Below, piece by piece: positions 8,467 to 16,990 of a stretch of 38,400 nucleotides of DNA. Each line of letters starts with the position of its first letter. Positions within the stretch are counted from its first letter, which is position 1. Source of the DNA: Planctomycetota bacterium (GTDB taxonomy: Bacteria; Planctomycetota; UBA1135; GCA-002686595); contig VGZD01000027.1 of NCBI GenBank assembly GCA_016872715.1, positions 1-38,400 on the forward strand. Reading direction: 5' to 3'. Under the pieces are notes generated by a model that saw only the letters and a program-made list of their open reading frames with translations, made no database searches and had not been told where the DNA came from. Both the position numbers and the translations under genes were made by a program.

Positions 8467-10562
8467 GACTGGACCTTCACGCTCGCGTTGGCCGTGGACA
8501 GGACCGTGATCGGGCTGGTGACCGTGTTGGACTCCCCGTACATGAAGTTGAGCAGGTACTGGTCGATCTTGCGGTAGTTGAGTCGGGCCTCGATCGTGAG
8601 CACGCCTTCGGCGCCGACCGGTACCGGCACGTCGATGTCGCTCGCCACGGGCAGGTCCGGCACCGCGGCACCCTGCACGCTCGGGCACGCGAACTCGTAA
8701 CTCGCGACCTCCTCCGCGCCGGGGAACAGCGAGCGGCGGAAGCGCACGCCGACCATCTCCCACAGGTTGTGGCGGTCGATCAGGTTGCCGTAGCGATCGA
8801 CGGGCTCGGCCTTGAACATGAACGTCGCCGGCTCGATGAAGTGACGCTCGTCGCGCGCGCCGGAGTGGAACACGACGTTGCCCGAGGGGTCCTTGACCTC
8901 CAGCTCGATCCACGACTGGATGATGTCGAGCGGACCGGTCGGGAAGTCGTGGCCGACCTTGTTGCTGAGCACGCGCACACGCAGCGCGAGGCGCTCGCCG
9001 GCGCGCACGCTCTGCGGCGCCACGATCTCGATCGGCACGGCCGGACCCTTGCTCCAGCGGTCGGCGATTTCTGGGACTTCCAACTCGCCGCGCAGCCAGC
9101 GTTCGACGAGTTGCGCGTGCTCCGCGCCACCCTCGAGCTCCATCGCCACGGGGATGAACTGGTTGGCGCCCAAGAAGCGGTGCGTGCGGTGCTGGCCGTC
9201 CGCCGCGTCCCGGTTGAAGTCGGCTCCGTCGCCGCGCGCGGGATCGTTCGACGCCGTGAGTGGCATGTGGCACTCACGGCACTCGATCGTCTCGGTCGGC
9301 TCACCGGGGTGGTTCCAGCGGCTGTTCTTCCAGTTGTCGTATTGGTTCTGAAGCTGCACCCAACCGACGTCATTGACCTGCTCGTCGATGAACTGCTTGT
9401 GGCAGGCCGCGCAGAACTCGGAGGTCTTGAACATGCGCTTGGAGAGGCTGGCCACGTGCTGGTCTGGGTAGGCGCGCAGCACGAAGTCGCGCACGAAGCG
9501 CGCCACGTCACCGTCCTTGCGCTCCCAGGCGTAGCGCTCGGGTTGGTGGATCACGTAGTTGGCGTTGCCGGCGACGTCGGTCTGCTCGATCGCATGGCAC
9601 GCGAGGCACGAGATGCCCTCGCGGTAACCGGCCAGTCCGGTCAGGTTCTCGACGCCGATGTACTTGGTGCCTGAAAACAGGGAGATCGGGTCGTGGCAAC
9701 CCGCGCAGTAGCGCGTCGAGGTCGCGCCATTTTGCTGCGCCATCAGGTTTTGGATGCCTTGGAAGGCGACGTCCATCGCAGCGTAGCGGTGCGCGCTCGG
9801 CAGCCACTCGCGGTAGATCTCCTCGTGGCATCCGCTCGTTCCGCACGACGCGGAGTCGTCGAACGAGCGCGCGTCGAAGGCGCCGCCGGTGGCCGTCTTC
9901 GCAAGGCTGGGCGCGAACGGCCCCGCGTCGCCGTAGGCGGCCTGCTCGTACTCGGGCGGGAACTCGTTGACGTAGCTCGTCGGTCGCACGACGAGGCACA
10001 GCACGCCGGTCGCGGCGAGGCACAGCGCACACACGCCACCGGCCAAGCGCAGGTGAGCGCGCAACGCACTCAGCACGACGGCCGAGACAGCTTGCAGGTC
10101 GCCACGCCGCTCGCGCGACAGAAGCGATGCGTAGTGCGGGATCAAGAACGCCAGCGTCGCGGGAGTGCTCGCGATGTGGATCCAGCGCCAGCTCGCGTCG
10201 ATGCGCGTGCCCAGCGCGCTCTGCCACGTCAGCACGAGTCCCGAGACGGTGCACACGGCGAGCGCGACCAACGCTGCCCAGCCCGTGAACTTGATCTGGG
10301 TCAGCGGGAACGCCCACCAGACGCGGATGTGGCGGACGCAAAACCACGCCAGCGCCGGGAGCGTGAGCAGTCCGATCAGCGTGTGCGCGACCACCGAGTG
10401 CTCGCTGAACACGTTGAACGGCGCGAGCCAGATCACGAGGCCGCTGACGCTGAGGTACGCGAGCACGCCGGTGACGAGCTTCGACAGGGGGGAAGACCAA
10501 CCCGCCGCGCGCCGTTCTAGGATCGCGCTGCGCTCGTCGTTGACTTGGGGCGAAGTGGACAT
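8463..10562 (-). CDS. Membrane cytochrome b-like / multihaem cytochrome c fusion
   Basis: A 699-residue protein. The N-terminal ~190 residues hold about five membrane helices with scattered His (HSVVAH, CVRHIRVWW, RWIHIA, IPHY) that could ligate b-type haems on a quinol-oxidising module. The periplasmic part has four CXXCH sites (CAGCH, CLACH, CAACH, CRECH) and one CX4CH (CGTSGCH), so up to five c-type haems. It resembles the cytochrome c-554/hydroxylamine-oxidoreductase-like group. The C-terminal beta-sandwich contains NKVGHDFPTG, whose His is a frequent haem ligand in multihaem cytochromes. A plausible role is carrying electrons from membrane quinol to periplasmic acceptors, probably the cytochrome c/cupredoxin protein encoded downstream. 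ATG 10562 is preceded by GAGAG; a TTG at 10625 would extend it by 21 residues. First gene after norR, 215 bp downstream of it. Confidence 0.82.
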   Translation of the reverse strand: MSTSPQVNDERSAILERRAAGWSSPLSKLVTGVLAYLSVSGLVIWLAPFNVFSEHSVVAHTLIGLLTLPALAWFCVRHIRVWWAFPLTQIKFTGWAALVALAVCTVSGLVLTWQSALGTRIDASWRWIHIASTPATLAFLIPHYASLLSRERRGDLQAVSAVVLSALRAHLRLAGGVCALCLAATGVLCLVVRPTSYVNEFPPEYEQAAYGDAGPFAPSLAKTATGGAFDARSFDDSASCGTSGCHEEIYREWLPSAHRYAAMDVAFQGIQNLMAQQNGATSTRYCAGCHDPISLFSGTKYIGVENLTGLAGYREGISCLACHAIEQTDVAGNANYVIHQPERYAWERKDGDVARFVRDFVLRAYPDQHVASLSKRMFKTSEFCAACHKQFIDEQVNDVGWVQLQNQYDNWKNSRWNHPGEPTETIECRECHMPLTASNDPARGDGADFNRDAADGQHRTHRFLGANQFIPVAMELEGGAEHAQLVERWLRGELEVPEIADRWSKGPAVPIEIVAPQSVRAGERLALRVRVLSNKVGHDFPTGPLDIIQSWIELEVKDPSGNVVFHSGARDERHFIEPATFMFKAEPVDRYGNLIDRHNLWEMVGVRFRRSLFPGAEEVASYEFACPSVQGAAVPDLPVASDIDVPVPVGAEGVLTIEARLNYRKIDQYLLNFMYGESNTVTSPITVLSTANASVKVQS

Positions 10563-10777
10563 GCTCGTGCTCTCGAGGCGTGGCGTCGCAACCTCATCGG
10601 CGCGCCGCGGCGCCGAGCCATCCAAGGTTAGACAGCGAATTGGATCCGCTCAGAACTGCGCACTTTTCCGCACGTTTCTACGCACGCTCGCGCGCGGGGC
10701 TCACCGCTACCACGGCAGCGCCTCGTGCACGAAGTGGGCGGCGAGCGTGAGCGCGGATCGCCGCGCGAAGTCCGCGC

Positions 10778-12322
10778 TCAGCGCAGGCCCAGCCGCTTGG
10801 CGAGGTGGTGCAGGTTGCTGCGGTGCAAGCCGAGCGCGCGCGCTGCGGCGGCCCAGTTGCCCGCGTGCACGACCAGCGCACGACGGATGCGTTCGCGTTG
10901 GAATTCGAGCAGCGCTTCGCGCAGCGGCAGATCCGGTGCGACGGACGCGCTCACGCTCGGCGTCGGCTCGGCGGGCGTTTGAGCCTCGGCGCGCAGGTCC
11001 GACAGACGCACGATGACCGTCTCGCCGGCACTCACTCGCCCCAGCGCGCGCAGGATCGCGCGCGAGAGCGCGTTTTCGAGCTCGCGCACGTTGCCGCGCC
11101 ATGGACTGCGGATGAGCTCGTCGCGCGCGTCCGGCGCAATGCGGATCGGACCGGTGCCCAGCCGCCGCCGCGCGCGGTCGGCGAAGTAGCCGGCGAGCAG
11201 CGCGATGTCCTCGGGATGCTCACGCAGCGGTGGAACGCGAATTCGGCACACGTCGAGGCGGTGGCGCAAGTCGGCCCGAAAGCGACCGGCGCGAACTTCG
11301 GCCTCCAGATCGCGGTTGGTGGCGGCGAGCACGCGCACATCGACGCGCTCGGTCCGGTCCGAGCCGACCGGTTGCACCTCGCCATCCTGCAGGACGCGCA
11401 GCAACTTGGGCTGGACGTGCGTCGGCAGCTCGCCGATCTCGTCGAGGAACAGGGTCGCGCCATGGGCTGCGCGGAACTTGCCGGGCCGCGCCTCGAGCGC
11501 GCCCGTGAACGCGCCCTTCACGTGGCCGAACAGCTCGCTCTCGACGATCGACTCCGGCAGCGCGGCGCAGTTGACGTACACCAGCGGCTCGTCGGCCCGC
11601 CGCGACTGTGCGTGCAGCGTGCGCACGACGAGTTCCTTGCCGACGCCCGTCTCGCCCGTGACGAGCACGGGCAGCTCGGTGCCGGCGACTAGTTCGATCT
11701 CGCGCCGCAGCCGCGTCATCGCCGGCCCCTGACCGAGCAGCGTGCCTCCGCGCCGCTCGAGCACATCGCGCACGAGCGCGCGCGCGATCAGGCCCTTGTG
11801 CGTGGCGTGGCGCTCGAGCGCCTCGATCAGATCACTGGTGCGCAACGCCGCGGCGCTGAGGGCGGCGAGCTGTTCGAGAAAGCGCGGATCGACCTGCTCG
11901 AAGGCGCCGGGCGCGAGCGCATCGGCCGTCAGCACGCCGACCAGCTCGCCCTCGACGCGCAGCGGGCAACCCAGACACGAGTGCACGGTGAGGTGCGGCG
12001 CATCGACGACCAAGCCGTCGTAGGGGTCCGGCAAGCTGCTGTCGGAAGGGAACAGCGTCGGAGCGACGGCGCGACAGAGAATCTCGAGCCGCGGATGCTC
12101 GCCACGCACGAAGCGGCGACCGAACACGTCGCTCGAGAGGCCGTGCGCGGCGATCGGGATGAGCACGTCGCCGTCGAGCCGCAGCAAGACCGCAGCGTCG
12201 CACGGCAGCGCGCGCACCACGGCTGCGACCAGCCGGTTCGAACGGTCCTCGGCCGAGAGCGAGGCCGTCATGTCGAGGGCGATCGCGAGCAGGGTGTCGG
12301 CGGGACCGGAGGTTGTCTCCAC
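10778..12322 (-). CDS. norR: NorR, NO-sensing sigma54-dependent transcriptional activator
   Basis: A 514-residue bacterial enhancer-binding protein that aligns along its length with E. coli NorR. The N-terminal GAF domain keeps all residues proposed as the NO-sensing mononuclear iron site: R78, R84, D99 and D102 (LPDPYDG), H114 and C116 (VHSCLG), and D134, each offset by +3 from E. coli. The central AAA+ domain has Walker A GETGVGKE, the sigma54-contact loop GAFTGA and Walker B LFLDEIGE. The C-terminus is a Fis-type helix-turn-helix (NWAAAARALGLHRSNLHHLA). NO binding should relieve GAF repression and switch on a sigma54 promoter. It is divergent from ric, and its GTG start lies inside the first of three NorR-type sites, which suggests autorepression as in E. 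coli. No clear Shine-Dalgarno precedes the GTG. Confidence 0.95.
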   Translation of the reverse strand: METTSGPADTLLAIALDMTASLSAEDRSNRLVAAVVRALPCDAAVLLRLDGDVLIPIAAHGLSSDVFGRRFVRGEHPRLEILCRAVAPTLFPSDSSLPDPYDGLVVDAPHLTVHSCLGCPLRVEGELVGVLTADALAPGAFEQVDPRFLEQLAALSAAALRTSDLIEALERHATHKGLIARALVRDVLERRGGTLLGQGPAMTRLRREIELVAGTELPVLVTGETGVGKELVVRTLHAQSRRADEPLVYVNCAALPESIVESELFGHVKGAFTGALEARPGKFRAAHGATLFLDEIGELPTHVQPKLLRVLQDGEVQPVGSDRTERVDVRVLAATNRDLEAEVRAGRFRADLRHRLDVCRIRVPPLREHPEDIALLAGYFADRARRRLGTGPIRIAPDARDELIRSPWRGNVRELENALSRAILRALGRVSAGETVIVRLSDLRAEAQTPAEPTPSVSASVAPDLPLREALLEFQRERIRRALVVHAGNWAAAARALGLHRSNLHHLAKRLGLR

Positions 12323-12325
12323 AAC
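12312..12325. promoter_or_regulatory. Predicted NorR binding site 1 (distal)
   Basis: GTTGT-N4-ACAAC inverted repeat that contains the NorR core GT-N7-AC twice (12312-12322 and 12315-12325). It overlaps the norR start codon. It is the furthest of three similar sites upstream of the predicted sigma54 promoter of ric, centred about 143 bp before its predicted start. Confidence 0.55.
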
Positions 12326-12330
12326 AACTA

Positions 12331-12346
12331 GTGTAGTCGATCACAC
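12331..12346. promoter_or_regulatory. Predicted NorR binding site 2 (middle)
   Basis: GTGT-N8-ACAC inverted repeat with a GT-N7-AC core at 12336-12346. It is spaced about 20-25 bp from sites 1 and 3, as in the three-site NorR enhancer of E. coli norVW. It also overlaps a possible -10 element of norR (TACACT on the minus strand, 12335-12330). Confidence 0.5.
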
Positions 12347-12359
12347 AACGTCGCGCGCT

Positions 12360-12371
12360 GTGTTTTCAACA
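12360..12371. promoter_or_regulatory. Predicted NorR binding site 3 (proximal)
   Basis: GT-N7-AC core at 12360-12370, with TGTT-TTC-AACA dyad symmetry and an A/T-rich centre. It lies about 95 bp upstream of the predicted sigma54 transcription start, a normal enhancer distance. Confidence 0.5.
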
Positions 12372-12434
12372 ACGTGGCGCCGCAAGTGCCTGCCCATCCA
12401 CGACCTGCACGCGCGGAGCGGACTTCGCCACCCG

Positions 12435-12450
12435 CGGCACGAACTTCGCT
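12435..12450 (+). promoter_or_regulatory. Predicted sigma54 (-24/-12) promoter of ric
   Basis: CGGCACGAACTTCGCT matches the sigma54 consensus TGGCACG-N4-TTGCW at all but two positions. The invariant GG (12436-12437) and GC (12448-12449) are separated by exactly 10 bp. Predicted start is near 12461, about 34 bp before the ric ATG, with three NorR-type sites upstream. Confidence 0.65.
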
Positions 12451-12494
12451 AGGGCTTCGCCATAGGCCTGCCCAACCCCCAACCGGAGCCGACC

Positions 12495-13175
12495 ATGACC
12501 CATTCCACCGCACCGATCCGACCCGACACCACCCTCGCCGACCTCGCGACCACGCACGCGGGCGCCTCACGCGTCTTCCACCGCCACGGCCTCGACTTCT
12601 GCTGCCACGGCCGCATCTCGCTCGCCAAGGCCTGCGCCGAGCACAAGCTCGACCTCGACGCGTTGCTCTCCGAGCTGCGCGCCGAGGAACAGCGCACCGA
12701 GAGCTTCGAGCAGTGGGACGAGCGCGCGCTGCCGCAGCTCGTCGAGCACCTGCTCGCGAACTTCCACCTTCGCCACCGCGAGGAACTGCCCCGCCTGATC
12801 GCCGCCGCCCGCAAGGTCGAGTCGGTGCACGGCGAGAAGTCGAGCTGCCCCAAGGGCCTCGCCGCGCACCTCGAACACATGGCCGAGGAGCTCGAGGACC
12901 ACATGCAGAAGGAGGAGCAGGTGCTCTTCCCGATGGTGCTCGCGGGCCGCGGCGCGATGGCCGCGATGCCCGTGCAGGTGCTCGAGATGGAGCACAACGA
13001 CCACGCCCTCAACCTGCAACGCTCGCGCGCCCTCGCGCACGGGTTCGTCCCGCCGTCCGAGGCTTGCGGCACTTGGCGCGCCCTCTATCTCGGCCTCGAG
13101 GCGTTCGAGCGCGACGTGATGCAGCACATCCACCTCGAGAACAACGTCCTCTTCCCGCGCACCCTGCGCAGCTGA
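12495..13175 (+). CDS. ric: RIC/YtfE/ScdA/DnrN-family iron-sulfur cluster repair di-iron protein
   Basis: A 226-residue cytoplasmic protein of the repair-of-iron-centres family, which restores Fe-S clusters damaged by NO and oxidative stress. The N-terminal ScdA domain carries the paired cysteines in HGLDFCCHG. The hemerythrin-like four-helix domain supplies di-iron ligands in FHLRHREEL, HLEHMAEELEDHMQKEEQVLFP, HNDHAL and HIHLENNVLFP. Length and motif order match E. coli YtfE (220 residues). GGAG lies 7 bases before the ATG at 12495. It is divergent from norR and preceded by a sigma54 promoter with NorR-type sites, matching the known norR-dnrN/norA pairing in other bacteria. Induction by NO is therefore expected. 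Confidence 0.95.
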   Translation: MTHSTAPIRPDTTLADLATTHAGASRVFHRHGLDFCCHGRISLAKACAEHKLDLDALLSELRAEEQRTESFEQWDERALPQLVEHLLANFHLRHREELPRLIAAARKVESVHGEKSSCPKGLAAHLEHMAEELEDHMQKEEQVLFPMVLAGRGAMAAMPVQVLEMEHNDHALNLQRSRALAHGFVPPSEACGTWRALYLGLEAFERDVMQHIHLENNVLFPRTLRS

Positions 13176-13181
13176 GCCGCG

Positions 13182-13223
13182 CCGCACGACGCGCGCGTTG
13201 CGTGAGCAACGTGCGCCGTGCGG
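13182..13223. terminator. GC-rich hairpin between convergent genes
   Basis: Imperfect inverted repeat just after the ric stop. The outer arms are CCGCACG/CGTGCGG, the inner arms GTTGC/GCAAC around a GTGA loop, with an internal bulge. It sits between convergent ric and actF and could end transcription from either side. No T-tract follows, so a factor-independent terminator is only possible. Confidence 0.4.
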
Positions 13224-13351
13224 AGCTCGACGTCGCCAGCGCCAAACGGACCGACCGCGCCAACGCGGCGGCGTTGCGCCGTCGTGAGAGCCGTACGTTC
13301 CTCGTCGGCCGCCCTCCCACGAGGCCCGAGCGCCGCGAGCCGCCTTCCCGA

Positions 13352-14479
13352 TCAGGGATGCGGAGCGTGTGCAGCGGTCCGAGCGAGCAGCGGCTCGCGC
13401 GCGAGGCCGCGCAGGAACAGCCACAGGAAGAGCGCTGCGGCGCCGAGCAGCGGGCCGAGCTCCCACGCGCTGATGCGAACCTCCGAGCCCTGCAGCGCAG
13501 GCGCCACGAGCACGAAGAGGTCGAGCGCGCGCCCGACGAGCACCAACGCGGCGATGCGACCGAGTGCCACGGGGTTGCGGCGCCAAGGCTTGCGCATGAG
13601 CGCCAAGAAGGGCACGGCGAAGTTCACGAACAGGTTGAGCCGCACGAGCGTGCTCCAGTCACCGGCTTCGCGAGCGAGGTAGTAGGTCGTCTCCTCGGGG
13701 ATGTCGACGTACCAGATGATCATGTGCTGGCAGTACCAGATGTAGGCCCAGAAGAGCGACAGGCCCATCAGGATCTTGGCCAGATCCTCGAGCGCGTCGG
13801 ACGTGACGAGCTCGCGCCCGTGCTGTGTTCGACGCAGCCACAAGAGGGCCAGAATGCAGACGGCGATCCCGCTCGTGCCGACCGCTGCCAGACCGTGCAG
13901 CGCGAAGATCGTGCTGAACCAGTGCGGCTCGAGCGACTGGATCCAATCGACGCAGGCCAGCGAGAACGTCAGCGCGAAGAGCGCCATGAACAGGGCGGCC
14001 ACGCGCAGGTTGCGTCCGCGCTCGAGCGGACGAAGGCCCGCGAGCTTGCGCGCGAGCCAAATCCAGACGACGAAGACGAGCACGGTGCGCAGCGCGAAGC
14101 CCGGCACGTTCAACCACGCGGACTTGTGTTCGAGCAGATGGTCGCCTCGGACCGCGCTGGCATGCGACCACTCGTACAGCGCGTGCGTGCCCGCCACGAG
14201 CATCACTCCGAGTGCCAGCGCGCCCGGCAGGGTCGCGCCCATGGCGGCTGGGATGGCGCGCAGCGGCATCGCCCAGCGCATGTCGGCGAGATGCGTGATC
14301 GCGAGGAACAGCGGTCCGGCCAGCGCCACGAACGTGAAGTAGCAAAACCCCATCAGGTAGCCGCTCCACGTGCGTTCCGGTGCGAGCAGCATCCCGAGCA
14401 GGAAGATCACCAGTCCGGCGCTGGCCACGCCGACGAGGACGCGCATCAGACGCGCGGAAGGGACAAGAGTCGTTTCCAT
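13352..14479 (-). CDS. actF: ActF, alternative complex III membrane subunit
   Basis: A 375-residue integral membrane protein with about ten hydrophobic helices. Motifs such as WCVDWIQSLEPHW-like (CVDWIQSLEPHWFSTIF), FWAYIWYCQHMIIWYVDIPEET and WSTLVRLNLFVNFAVPFL match ActF, the second NrfD-like subunit of alternative complex III, a quinol:electron-acceptor oxidoreductase. Known ActF is a diverged partner of ActC in the membrane sector. The ATG shares its A with the actE stop (TGATG), so translation is probably coupled. It is the last gene of the nar-act operon. Confidence 0.92.
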   Translation of the reverse strand: METTLVPSARLMRVLVGVASAGLVIFLLGMLLAPERTWSGYLMGFCYFTFVALAGPLFLAITHLADMRWAMPLRAIPAAMGATLPGALALGVMLVAGTHALYEWSHASAVRGDHLLEHKSAWLNVPGFALRTVLVFVVWIWLARKLAGLRPLERGRNLRVAALFMALFALTFSLACVDWIQSLEPHWFSTIFALHGLAAVGTSGIAVCILALLWLRRTQHGRELVTSDALEDLAKILMGLSLFWAYIWYCQHMIIWYVDIPEETTYYLAREAGDWSTLVRLNLFVNFAVPFLALMRKPWRRNPVALGRIAALVLVGRALDLFVLVAPALQGSEVRISAWELGPLLGAAALFLWLFLRGLAREPLLARTAAHAPHP

Positions 14480-15048
14480 CAGCGCGTCGCCCCCTGCAAT
14501 GCCCGGACGTGATGAATCACCTGCCAGCGTTGGAGCGGGCCAAGCTGCAGCGCGTAGCTCGCCATCGTGCCTTGTCCGCGCGTGAGCAGGTGGTACAGCT
14601 CGCCGTCCGCGATCTGGCGCGCGCGCGCGCCCAACAGGGACGGCGGCGGCAACATGCCGCGCTGCACGACGGAACCACCGCCATTGCCGTCGGCGCCGTG
14701 ACACACGACGCAAAACGCACGGTAAAGCTCGGCACCGCGCGCGAGCGTCTCGGCGCTGTGTTCGAGCGGATTGACGAGCTCCCTTCCAGCGCGCGTGGCT
14801 TCTTCGGGGCCCGGGCCGTAGCGGAAGCTCTCGCCCCCGCGCACGACGACCCCCTCGGGCAAGCCTTGATGCGTGATTCCACCGGGCAAGACCGAGCTCG
14901 GGCTCTGGCTCTCCGCCGCCGGGGAACGCGCCATGTCGGGGAAAAACTCGAAGTTGCGCCGTTCCGGGTCGGGACGCAGCAGCTCGCCCCCGACTCCCAG
15001 AACCGCGCACAGCGTCAGGGACGCGAACAGGATGACGCGCGCGCTCAC
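14479..15048 (-). CDS. actE: ActE, monohaem cytochrome c subunit of alternative complex III
   Basis: A 189-residue exported cytochrome c. A hydrophobic N-terminus is followed by FEFFPDMARS, a motif typical of ActE. The single haem site is CVVCH, and GTMASYALQL gives a possible axial Met. In ACIII this subunit hands electrons to a soluble or oxidase-bound acceptor. The GTG start at 15048 overlaps the actD stop by 4 bp (GTGA) and has a strong GGAGGAG eight bases upstream. A TTG at 15066 is possible but has no such site. Confidence 0.9.
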   Translation of the reverse strand: MSARVILFASLTLCAVLGVGGELLRPDPERRNFEFFPDMARSPAAESQSPSSVLPGGITHQGLPEGVVVRGGESFRYGPGPEEATRAGRELVNPLEHSAETLARGAELYRAFCVVCHGADGNGGGSVVQRGMLPPPSLLGARARQIADGELYHLLTRGQGTMASYALQLGPLQRWQVIHHVRALQGATR

Positions 15049-15560
15049 GGAATCGTCTCCTCCCAAGCCCGCTCCGCCCCTGCGGCGAGGAGCATGCGAT
15101 CGACCTCGTGCGCGGGGAGCGTCGGGTCGCGCGGCACGGCCGCGAGAACAAACCGGTCATCCGTGACGCCGGGATGGGCGCGGACGACTTTGCCCGGCCA
15201 CAGCCGACTGCGCGCGAGCAACGCGAAGACCGTCGTCAGTCCGGCGCACAGCACCGTCAGCTCGAACATGACCGGCATGAAGGCCGGCAGGGAATCGAAT
15301 GGCTTGCCGCCCACGTCGATCGGCCAGTCGACGGCCGACGACCAATACTGGAAGACGGTCCCGAGCACGAGCCCGGTCGCTCCTCCCGCGAAGGCCAGCA
15401 TCGGCAAGCGCGAGCGCGGGATTCCTAGCTGCGCATCGAGGCCGTGCACGGGATGGGGAGACCAAGCCTCGACCACGTCGAGCTGCGCCGCTCGGCAGCG
15501 AGCGATGGCGCCGAGCAGCGCGTGCTCGTCATCGAAAGAAGCCAGATGCCGGCGTTTCAT
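15045..15560 (-). CDS. actD: ActD, alternative complex III subunit (DUF3341)
   Basis: A 171-residue protein with a cytoplasmic N-terminal region (FDDEHALLGAIARCRAAQLDVVEAWSPHPVHGLD) and two membrane helices around LAFAGGATGLVLGTVFQYW and MFELTVLCAGLTTVFALL, the DUF3341/ActD pattern. It carries no cofactor and is structural within ACIII. Its ATG overlaps the actC stop by 4 bp (ATGA). Confidence 0.92.
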   Translation of the reverse strand: MKRRHLASFDDEHALLGAIARCRAAQLDVVEAWSPHPVHGLDAQLGIPRSRLPMLAFAGGATGLVLGTVFQYWSSAVDWPIDVGGKPFDSLPAFMPVMFELTVLCAGLTTVFALLARSRLWPGKVVRAHPGVTDDRFVLAAVPRDPTLPAHEVDRMLLAAGAERAWEETIP

Positions 15561-16990
15561 GCGTGCTCCTTGGGGTGGGCGGGGGCAAGCACCGTCTTGA
15601 CCTCGAACATCGAGATCATCGGCAGGAAGCGACAGAACAGCAGGAAGAGCGTGAAGAACAGGCCGAACGCTCCGACCATCGCGCCGAACTCGACCAGCGT
15701 CGGGCAATAGCTCGACCACGACGACGGTAGGAAGTCGCGCTGGAGCGAGACGACGATGATCACGAAGCGCTCGAACCACATGCCGACGTTGACGAGCAGC
15801 GAGATCACGAAGATCGCCACCATCGAGCCGCGCACGCGCCGCAGCCACAGGAGCTGGGGCACGAACACGTTGCAACTGACCATGATCCAGTAGGCCCACG
15901 CCATCGGACCGTGGAGGCGGTTCTCGAAGGCGAACATCTCGTACTCGTTGCCCGAGTACCACGCCGTGAAGAGCTCGGTCGCGTAGGCGAGGCCCACGAT
16001 CGAGCCGGTGAAGACGAGCACCTTGCACATCGCGTGGATGTGCCGGACGGTGATGTAGTCCTCGAAGCGCATCACGCGCCGCGCGATCAACATCAGCGTC
16101 AACACCATCGCGAAGCCGGAGAACACCGCTCCGATCACGAAGTAAGGCGGCAACACGGTGGTGTGCCAGCCGGGCACGACCGAGGTCGCGAAGTCGGTGC
16201 TCACGACGCTGTGCACGGACACCACCAGCGGCGTCGCCAGACTGGCGAGCAACATGCACGCCATCTCGTAGCGCGACCACGTGCGACCGGATCCGTCCCA
16301 GCCAAAGCTCAGCCAGCCGAAGAGCTTCTTCCTCCAGCCGCGCGCGCGATCGCGCAGCGTGGCGAGGTCGGGGATCAGGCCCACGTACCAGAAGAGCAGG
16401 CTGATCGTGAAGTACGTGCTGATCGCGAAGACGTCCCACAGCAGCGCCGAACGCCAGTTGATCCACAGCGAGCCGCGCGCGTTGGGGTACGGAAAGACCC
16501 AGAAGGCGAGCCACGGCCGACCCATGTGGATCACGGGGAACAGCGCGGCGCACAGCACCGCGAAGATCGTCATGGCTTCGGCCGAGCGATTGATCGAAGT
16601 GCGCCACTTCTGTCGGAACAGCAGCAACACGGCCGAAATGAGCGTGCCGGCGTGGCCGATGCCGACCCAGAAGACGAAGTTCGTGATGTCGAAGCCCCAG
16701 CCGACCGTGCGGTTGAGGCCCCACGTGCCGATGCCGGTGGCGGTCTGGTAACCGACGGCCCAGACGCCAAAGAGGAGCATCGCGAGCGCCGCGCACAGCG
16801 CCGCCCACCAAGCGAACGTGGGTCGACGCTCGAGCGGCGCGCACACGTCGCGCGTGACCTGCGTGAGCGTCTTTCCGCCGCCGATCAGCGGCTCCTCGCT
16901 CGGCACGGCGCAGCCCGACGGGCGCGAGGGGGCGTGCGGGTTCGGCGCGCGCGTCGGCGCGTGCGCGAGCACTTCGAGCTCAGCCGCCAT
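15557..16990 (-). CDS. actC: ActC, NrfD-family quinol-oxidising membrane subunit of alternative complex III
   Basis: A 477-residue polytopic protein of the NrfD/PsrC family with about ten helices. Diagnostic stretches include NRTVGWGFDITNFVFWVGIG (after which comes HAGTLISAVLLL), VIHMGRPWLAFW and GMWFERFVIIVVSL. ActC holds the quinol-binding site next to ActB. The ATG at 16990 lies inside the end of actB (11-bp overlap), with AGGAGAG six bases upstream. Upstream in-frame starts would give an implausible basic N-terminus overlapping actB further. Confidence 0.95.
   Translation of the reverse strand: MAAELEVLAHAPTRAPNPHAPSRPSGCAVPSEEPLIGGGKTLTQVTRDVCAPLERRPTFAWWAALCAALAMLLFGVWAVGYQTATGIGTWGLNRTVGWGFDITNFVFWVGIGHAGTLISAVLLLFRQKWRTSINRSAEAMTIFAVLCAALFPVIHMGRPWLAFWVFPYPNARGSLWINWRSALLWDVFAISTYFTISLLFWYVGLIPDLATLRDRARGWRKKLFGWLSFGWDGSGRTWSRYEMACMLLASLATPLVVSVHSVVSTDFATSVVPGWHTTVLPPYFVIGAVFSGFAMVLTLMLIARRVMRFEDYITVRHIHAMCKVLVFTGSIVGLAYATELFTAWYSGNEYEMFAFENRLHGPMAWAYWIMVSCNVFVPQLLWLRRVRGSMVAIFVISLLVNVGMWFERFVIIVVSLQRDFLPSSWSSYCPTLVEFGAMVGAFGLFFTLFLLFCRFLPMISMFEVKTVLAPAHPKEHA

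Noticed and set aside
12375-12390. Alternative sigma54 candidate TGGCGCCGCAAGTGCC
   Set aside because: Has GG-N10-GC, but both boxes deviate more than the 12435-12450 element, and NorR site 3 would sit almost against its -24 box.
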